From NCBI GenBank assembly GCA_964538345.1, contig CAZIFF010000028.1, forward strand, positions 1 through 7,235: 7,235 nt of DNA, given 5' to 3'. The DNA is from JAGOTN01 sp964538345. Lineage in GTDB: Bacteria; Patescibacteriota; Minisyncoccia; Phycocordibacterales; JAACPR01. Below, in pieces: positions 1 to 4,000 of this stretch. The notes under the pieces were generated by a model. It saw nothing but the letters and a program-made list of their open reading frames with translations. It was not told where the DNA came from and made no database searches. The position numbers and the translations under genes were made by a program. How positions within the stretch are numbered: the stretch's first letter is position 1; each line of letters starts with the position of its first letter.

Positions 1-29
1 GATTGTTTAGAGATTTATGTTTTTTTAAA

Positions 30-67
30 AAAATACCCCCTTCGGTTTAATCCGGAGGGGGTATTTT
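30..67. terminator. Strong GC-rich hairpin, probable bidirectional terminator
   Basis: Positions 30-45 and 52-67 pair over 16 bp with a single G-U wobble, around a 6-nt loop (46-51). The core is five C against five G. The arms begin and end in A/T runs: seven A at 27-33 on the left, which become seven U on the minus strand, and TATTTT at 62-67 on the right. It can therefore end transcripts from either side, and the minus-strand U-tract is the better one. No gene end is visible in bases 1-29, so the gene it serves lies left of the window. It also insulates the promoter that follows directly. Confidence 0.85.
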
Positions 68-73
68 CTTCCC

Positions 74-102
74 TTGACTTATTTATTCTTATAGTGTATA
101 AT
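74..102 (+). promoter_or_regulatory. Sigma70-type promoter of the lipoprotein gene
   Basis: A -35 box TTGACT (74-79) and a perfect -10 box TATAAT (97-102) are separated by exactly 17 bp. Transcription would start near 109, giving an A-rich, apparently unstructured leader of about 80 nt before the ATG at 189. It sits just downstream of the terminator hairpin, so the lipoprotein gene looks like an independent transcription unit. Confidence 0.8.
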
Positions 103-188
103 GATAAAAAATATAAAAATTGAAGTTCTAAATAAATTACAATAAACAAAATAAAATAAAAACAAACCCTTAAAAGAAAGGAAACCAA

Positions 189-887
189 ATGAAAAAAAAC
201 AGTCTGATTACCCTAATTCCCCTATTTTTTATAGGGTTGATGTTGATTACAGGATGTGATCCACCCCAAAAGGTCACCAAACGGAAACAAATTGATGCCC
301 CTGTAGTTCCCACTCTGACGGTGTTTAAGATAAGTAAGTATATAAAGAGGGATTCTTATCTTACCGTGAAAGATTTTAATGACGCTTTCATGAAAATGGT
401 TTTTTACAACAAATCATTTATTACCTTGGATACAATGCCGGGCACGAGTAAAATAATTGCAGGAACAGCAGATGGTAGTAATGGCGTCGATGATGATTTT
501 ACAAAATTTAAGAGGATAATTCAGCCGTATACGTCTTGCCACCCGGAAGAAGTAATTGATTATGACTTAAGCGGACTTCCTCAAACAGTTAGATTTAAAT
601 TCGATGTTGCCGATGAATCGTTTAGGTTAATTTTCGTTAAATTGAATGATTCATCTTTTAAACTAAAAGGAAACGCGCGAATAAAATTAGCTGATGGGAC
701 TGGTTTCGATGTTATAGCACGTACTACGGTTAAACAGTGTCGTCTTTATGAGAAATTTAAACGAACTCAAACTATCAAGACTGACATAAAAACTGCAGGT
801 GGTGTCAGGGGAAGCTCAGGTTCATCACCGGCTTATAAACCCAAAGAGACAGAAGCAACAGAAGCAACAGAAGAGATAGAAGAATAA
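189..887 (+). CDS. Lipoprotein of unknown function
   Basis: This 232-residue protein carries a bacterial lipoprotein signal: a Lys-rich start, a hydrophobic stretch (residues 5-22) and the lipobox Ile-Thr-Gly-Cys with Cys23 as the lipidated residue. Asp follows at +2; this would mean inner-membrane retention in enterobacteria, but the rule may not apply here. The mature part (about 24-200) is a soluble mixed domain with two further cysteines, C117 and C184, which could form a disulfide. I recognise no family. The C-terminus (203-232) is flexible: Gly/Ser-rich, then an acidic Glu/Thr tail. The start is supported by the Shine-Dalgarno-like AAAGGAAA at 177-184, about 5 nt before the ATG. It has its own promoter at 74-102 and a terminator at 911-941, so it looks monocistronic. 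The neighbouring PilB gene is convergent and gives only weak functional context. The lipoprotein call is firm; the function is unknown. Confidence 0.88.
   Translation: MKKNSLITLIPLFFIGLMLITGCDPPQKVTKRKQIDAPVVPTLTVFKISKYIKRDSYLTVKDFNDAFMKMVFYNKSFITLDTMPGTSKIIAGTADGSNGVDDDFTKFKRIIQPYTSCHPEEVIDYDLSGLPQTVRFKFDVADESFRLIFVKLNDSSFKLKGNARIKLADGTGFDVIARTTVKQCRLYEKFKRTQTIKTDIKTAGGVRGSSGSSPAYKPKETEATEATEEIEE
849..873 (+). repeat. 9-bp tandem repeat in the lipoprotein tail
   Basis: The unit ACAGAAGCA occurs 2.8 times in a row and encodes the Thr-Glu-Ala periodicity of the acidic C-terminal tail. The unit is a multiple of three, so changes in copy number by slippage would lengthen or shorten the tail without breaking the frame. 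Confidence 0.8.
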
Positions 888-910
888 AATTTTATTTTGT
901 TTAAACTAAC

Positions 911-941
911 AGCAGAGCTCATTTATGGGCTCTGTTTTTTT
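911..941 (+). terminator. Intrinsic terminator of the lipoprotein gene
   Basis: CAGAGCTC (913-920) pairs with GGGCTCTG (927-934) over 8 bp with one G-U wobble around a 6-nt loop. Seven T follow directly (935-941). It lies 24 nt after the lipoprotein stop codon. The last T bases of its tract are also the first bases of the convergent pilB stop codon (940-942). The minus-strand reading has no good U-tract after the stem, so it works mainly on the plus strand. Confidence 0.85.
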
Positions 942-2640
942 ATTCCTCAATCAAATCAACCGCACCACCGACTTCTTCAAGCGAAGTAATACCTTTCAAG
1001 ACCTTAACAATTCCATCTTCTCTCATATTTAATGTTCCTTGATGAGCCGCGATTTTTTTAATTTCTCTCTCACTTGGATTTAGGGGAATTATTTTTTCTA
1101 TCTCTGCATCATTATAAATGGCTTCATATATTCCCATCTGACCAGCATAACCAGTGTGATTGCATTTATCACAGCCAACTGCTTCAAATATTTTATATGG
1201 AGCATTCACATCAACACCATAGGTTGAAAAATCTTTATTATTTCCTTTTGCTTCATCTAAAATATTTTTAATTATTTTAATTTCTTTTTCAGTTATTCCT
1301 TTTTCTTTTTTACAATCATTACAAAGCTTTCGAATTAAACGCTGAGCAATAGATAAAGCCAGAGCCGAAACGAGTGTTTTTGGATTAACTTCAAGGTCGA
1401 TTAAACGGGGAATAACTCCGGCGGCATTGTTGGTGTGGAGTGTTGAGAAGACTAAGTGCCCAGTTAGAGCCGATTCGATAGCGGTTTTGGCAGTCTCGGC
1501 GTCGCGGATTTCTCCGACCATGATCACATCGGGATCTTGTCGCAAAGCTGAGCGCAAACCTTCCAAGAAAGTGTAACCTTTTTCATCGTCTGTTTGAGTT
1601 TGTGAAATTCCTGGTAAATGATATTCAATCGGATCTTCAATGGTAATTATTTTTATTTCATCAGAATAAATTCTTTGTAAAAATGAGTAAAGAGTTGTCG
1701 TTTTACCAGAGCCAGTTGGACCAGTTAATAAAATGAGACCATTTGGTTTTTTAATTTCATTCATAAATATTTCAAAAAGCTTTGGCTCAATACCCATATC
1801 TTCCAATTTCACTCGGATAGATTTTGGGTTTAAAATTCTCATGACGATTGATTCACCATAAGCTCCTGGCATAATGGAGACGCGGAGACTGATTTCATTT
1901 TGGTCTAAGAAAATACTAAAACGTCCATCTTGAGCAACCGCTGAAGTTGTAATTTTAAGTCCAGAGATTAATTTGATTCGAGAATTAATAAATTTATGGA
2001 CGAATGGTGGTAATTCCATAACTTCATGCAAAACGCCATCTAAGCGCAAACGAAGTCGAACAGTTTTTTCTTCGGGCTCAAAGTGAACGTCTGATGCATT
2101 GATAGCAATAGCTCCCGCAAGGACAATTTCTAAAATATGAGAAGTGGTATGAGTTTTATCTTTTTCGGCTTCAGCAATGGCATTTTTAATGTCATCCATA
2201 TTTTTAATCCCCTCCATCATCTTTTTCAAAACTTCACCAGAAATTGTCACCGCTCCAATTTTAGTTTCTGAAGCATAAGAAATTTCTTTATACCTTTCCC
2301 AGGCTCTTTCTAAACTCGAAAGGGAAGCCATGTAAAAAAATGGCGTGTATTCATGATCGGTGAAATAAGTTTTTAGACTTTCTAATTTTTCTGGCTGGGG
2401 AGAGCGGACGGCAACGTGAATATTTTTACCAACCAATTTGAATGGGGCTATTTCGAGCAAAATAGCATCTTTTTCGGGAATTGAACGGAGAGCATTGTTG
2501 TCGATTATGACTCCCGACAAATTAATTGGTGGAATTCCATACCGAGCCTCAGCTAAAACCTGCACCAAATCTTCTTCTTCTTGTTTTCTTAAGTCTTCTA
2601 AATTTTTTTGTTGCTTTTCGTCATCAAATTGAATACTCAT
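940..2640 (-). CDS. pilB: Type IV pilus assembly ATPase, PilB/GspE family
   Basis: This 566-residue protein is a hexameric secretion-type ATPase that powers pilin polymerisation at the cytoplasmic face of the inner membrane. All family signatures are present. The N-terminal GspE/PilB-type domain spans about residues 25-120. The core contains Walker A GPTGSGKTT (307-315), an Asp box around IITIEDPIEY (331-340), Walker B DVIMVGEIRD (371-380, with Glu377) and a His box GHLVFSTLHT (394-403). A four-cysteine zinc site (C440, C443, C490, C493) distinguishes the PilB/GspE assembly class from PilT retraction motors. Length is normal for the family and nothing looks broken. The ATG at 2640 has no Shine-Dalgarno sequence, but a TATAAT box lies only 8 nt upstream on the minus strand, which favours a leaderless message and supports this start. 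No pilC, pilM, pilT or pilin gene is in view, so the gene appears solitary here. GspE of a type II secretion system is the alternative reading. Confidence 0.95.
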   Translation of the reverse strand: MSIQFDDEKQQKNLEDLRKQEEEDLVQVLAEARYGIPPINLSGVIIDNNALRSIPEKDAILLEIAPFKLVGKNIHVAVRSPQPEKLESLKTYFTDHEYTPFFYMASLSSLERAWERYKEISYASETKIGAVTISGEVLKKMMEGIKNMDDIKNAIAEAEKDKTHTTSHILEIVLAGAIAINASDVHFEPEEKTVRLRLRLDGVLHEVMELPPFVHKFINSRIKLISGLKITTSAVAQDGRFSIFLDQNEISLRVSIMPGAYGESIVMRILNPKSIRVKLEDMGIEPKLFEIFMNEIKKPNGLILLTGPTGSGKTTTLYSFLQRIYSDEIKIITIEDPIEYHLPGISQTQTDDEKGYTFLEGLRSALRQDPDVIMVGEIRDAETAKTAIESALTGHLVFSTLHTNNAAGVIPRLIDLEVNPKTLVSALALSIAQRLIRKLCNDCKKEKGITEKEIKIIKNILDEAKGNNKDFSTYGVDVNAPYKIFEAVGCDKCNHTGYAGQMGIYEAIYNDAEIEKIIPLNPSEREIKKIAAHQGTLNMREDGIVKVLKGITSLEEVGGAVDLIEE

Positions 2641-2648
2641 ATTGTTTT

Positions 2649-2654
2649 ATTATA
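2649..2654 (-). promoter_or_regulatory. -10 box of the pilB gene, near-leaderless
   Basis: On the minus strand TATAAT (2654 down to 2649) is a perfect -10 hexamer. Only 8 nt separate it from the pilB ATG, so transcription would begin at or within a few bases of the start codon. At 17-bp spacing the -35 position (2677-2672) reads TCTGTT, a poor match, so the box is supported mainly by its own sequence, by its position and by the absence of any ribosome binding site. Confidence 0.45.
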
Positions 2655-2678
2655 ACTTATAAGGGCTATAAAACAGAC

Positions 2679-2707
2679 TTGACATTTGTTGACGATTATG
2701 CTACCAT
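2679..2707 (+). promoter_or_regulatory. Extended -10 promoter of the secreted-protein gene
   Basis: A perfect -35 TTGACA (2679-2684), a 17-bp spacer and the -10 TACCAT (2702-2707) are preceded by the extended -10 TGC (2699-2701). The start would be near 2714, giving a leader of about 90 nt. The 11-mer TATGCTAnnAT (2697-2707) recurs at the same distance from TTGACA in the promoter at 3861-3889, which strengthens both calls. The promoter diverges from that of pilB, with the two -10 boxes about 50 bp apart. Confidence 0.7.
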
Positions 2708-2712
2708 ATGGT
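2703..2712. promoter_or_regulatory. Perfect 10-bp palindrome over the -10 box, candidate operator
   Basis: ACCATATGGT is an exact palindrome that overlaps the -10 hexamer and ends next to the predicted start site. It is nested inside a wider inverted repeat (ACATTTG at 2682-2688 and CAAATGT at 2713-2719). A repressor dimer bound here would block the plus-strand promoter. No regulator gene is in the window, so this is a candidate only. Confidence 0.35.
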
Positions 2713-2723
2713 CAAATGTTAGT

Positions 2724-2793
2724 TTTCTAGGTTTGGTTTTATTTCTTTCTCAGAAATTGCTTTTTGGGAGGTTAATAAAACCAAATCTAAAAA
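2724..2793 (+). promoter_or_regulatory. Long hairpin in the leader of the secreted-protein gene
   Basis: Positions 2728-2743 pair with 2774-2789 over 16 bp with one G-U wobble. After a C/A mismatch three more pairs follow (2724-2726 with 2791-2793). The apical part holds a small 5-bp stem (TTTCT/AGAAA, 2746-2756) and an unpaired GGGAGG (2766-2771) that looks like a Shine-Dalgarno sequence but is over 30 nt from the ATG at 2803. No U-tract follows, so it is not a terminator. It may bring GGGAGG closer to the start codon or control translation. Confidence 0.55.
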
Positions 2794-2802
2794 CCAACAG
2801 TT

Positions 2803-3672
2803 ATGAAAACAAAATACGTTTATATGATGAGCATCATACTCTTGTTGCTTGAAATTCAACAAGCTAATGCTCAAAAGGAAACAGGAAAGCCATGTGCTGA
2901 CTATGATAACAGCCGAGATATAGAAGGAATGAGAGAAATACTTCTCGCCGATGGAATATTTTATCTAAATCTGCGTATCGCATATGCAGAAGCAATAAAT
3001 CACAATATCGGGAAGAGGATCGTATCTGCAAGCAGACAGGGTATAAATGAAGTTCTCGACAATACGAGACTCTTTGATTTAGATTTTGTAAACCCGGCAG
3101 ACTATGAGAACGGGGTAAGGTATGGTAATAGAGTAGATTTTACATCTCTAACCGGCCAGCCAAGCGAAAAATGGGCTGCATACATGTACGAAGGAGAACC
3201 TTTTATCTACGCAAAAGTTTCTTGTATGAACCCTCAAAAGAGGAAGAATTTTGGTTCATTTGTTATGAAAAAACCAGAAGGCATTCCTTATAAAAAACCG
3301 GAGGGGGAAAGAAATCTTTCAGCCGAGAAGGTAAAATCAAAATACTCAGATCCTTTACCGTTAGAAGATTCACAAATAGAGGAAAGTATTCTTTTTGAAG
3401 AGGAAGATAGCCCCGTGGTTGATCTAAAACTTTCAAAAGAGAAAAACCCGTGGCTGTTTAAGAGTATTCCTAATTGGCTTGAGGTACCATTAATGATGGC
3501 AGCAGGATATGGTTTATACAAGGCAGGAGATTTTGCCTGGTATCATTGGATAAAAACTCCTAAACCACTTCCAGCCACGATATGGATGGACCCTCCACTG
3601 GATCCGGTAGTAAAATCTTTCCCAGGTGTAATTCAGCCCCAAAAGAGTTTTACTCTAACCATTAGTTTGTAA
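2803..3672 (+). CDS. Secreted protein of unknown function with a C-terminal hydrophobic segment
   Basis: This 289-residue protein begins with a typical Sec signal peptide: Lys2 and Lys4, a hydrophobic core (about residues 7-18), and a likely cut after Ala-Asn-Ala at 21-23, leaving Gln24 as the first mature residue. The soluble part (24-150) is mixed alpha/beta in appearance and holds the only two cysteines, C31 and C141, which could pair once exported. Residues 155-215 are charged and Pro-rich, likely a linker. Residues 225-250 are hydrophobic and aromatic and may form a membrane segment or amphipathic helix, leaving a short Pro-rich tail. I recognise no family. There is no Shine-Dalgarno sequence just before the ATG; the start is chosen because it yields the full signal peptide. 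It has its own extended -10 promoter, a structured leader and a downstream terminator, so it is probably monocistronic. Only its envelope location is supported. Confidence 0.85.
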   Translation: MKTKYVYMMSIILLLLEIQQANAQKETGKPCADYDNSRDIEGMREILLADGIFYLNLRIAYAEAINHNIGKRIVSASRQGINEVLDNTRLFDLDFVNPADYENGVRYGNRVDFTSLTGQPSEKWAAYMYEGEPFIYAKVSCMNPQKRKNFGSFVMKKPEGIPYKKPEGERNLSAEKVKSKYSDPLPLEDSQIEESILFEEEDSPVVDLKLSKEKNPWLFKSIPNWLEVPLMMAAGYGLYKAGDFAWYHWIKTPKPLPATIWMDPPLDPVVKSFPGVIQPQKSFTLTISL

Positions 3673-3683
3673 AAGTTCTTTCA

Positions 3684-3710
3684 TTTTGTTTGAAATCTCT
3701 CCAAACAAAA
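3684..3710 (+). repeat. Perfect 9-bp inverted repeat after the secreted-protein gene
   Basis: TTTTGTTTG (3684-3692) and CAAACAAAA (3702-3710) pair exactly around a 9-nt loop. The loop carries ATCTCTC (3695-3701), complementary to GAGAGAT at 3738-3744, so an alternative long-range pairing is possible. It is AT-rich and has no following U-tract, so it is more likely an RNA 3'-end stabilising stem than a terminator. Confidence 0.5.
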
Positions 3711-3747
3711 AATTTAAGTTTGATTAGAAAACAAACAGAGAGATATT

Positions 3748-3793
3748 GCAGGGACGAGGTAGATTAATTTTTTATCTCCTCCCTTGCTTTTTT
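3748..3793 (+). terminator. Intrinsic terminator of the secreted-protein gene
   Basis: An imperfect stem of about 13 pairs is formed by 3748-3764 and 3774-3787, with small bulges on both sides. Six T follow at once (3788-3793). The stop codon of the upstream gene ends 75 nt before it. Together with the promoter at 3861 it separates the two plus-strand genes. It is the main content of the 328-base gene-free stretch 3673-4000; the rest of that stretch is the hairpin at 3684, a featureless AT-rich part (3794-3860), the promoter and the leader of the giant gene. Confidence 0.75.
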
Positions 3794-3860
3794 AAGCTTT
3801 TAATGTTTCTTCGAAAATATTGAAGGTTTAAAATTGCAAAGTAAGCATATTTATTATCTA

Positions 3861-3889
3861 TTGACAAAATAGGTTAAATATGCTAGTAT
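3861..3889 (+). promoter_or_regulatory. Extended -10 promoter of the giant surface-protein gene
   Basis: A perfect -35 TTGACA (3861-3866), a 17-bp spacer ending in the extended -10 TGC (3881-3883), and the -10 TAGTAT (3884-3889). Transcription would begin near 3896, leaving a leader of about 105 nt. The element shares TATGCTAnnAT with the promoter at 2679-2707 at identical spacing, suggesting the same sigma factor and perhaps joint expression. Confidence 0.8.
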
Positions 3890-3967
3890 ATAAAGATAAT
3901 TTAATAAAAAGTTCCATTAAAAAACACCGTCGTGGTTTAAGTGGAAAATGAAAATTTATAAATAATC

Positions 3968-3992
3968 CGCCAGCGCAAATAGCTAAGGCGAG
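3968..3992 (+). promoter_or_regulatory. Hairpin over the ribosome binding site of the giant gene
   Basis: CGCC (3968-3971) pairs with GGCG (3987-3990), and inside it AGC (3972-3974) pairs with GCT (3982-3984), leaving a 7-nt loop and an AA bulge. The 3' arm is part of AAGGCGAG (3985-3992), the Shine-Dalgarno-like sequence 8 nt before the ATG at 4001. Folding would hide the ribosome binding site. A small imperfect stem around ACC/GGT (3926-3936) lies farther upstream in the same leader. I could not match the leader to a known riboswitch class. Confidence 0.5.
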
Positions 3993-4000
3993 ACAAATGT

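Noticed and set aside
2526..2852. Plus-strand open frame of about 108 codons crossing the pilB start and the divergent promoters
   Set aside because: It is antisense to well-conserved pilB codons, runs through promoter elements and into the signal peptide of the gene at 2803, and has no ribosome binding site or recognisable protein.
3896..4000. Known riboswitch classes (c-di-GMP, preQ1, TPP, cobalamin, glycine) for the giant gene leader
   Set aside because: Some short pieces resemble conserved parts of these, but none of the full consensus cores is present by eye, so no class is assigned.
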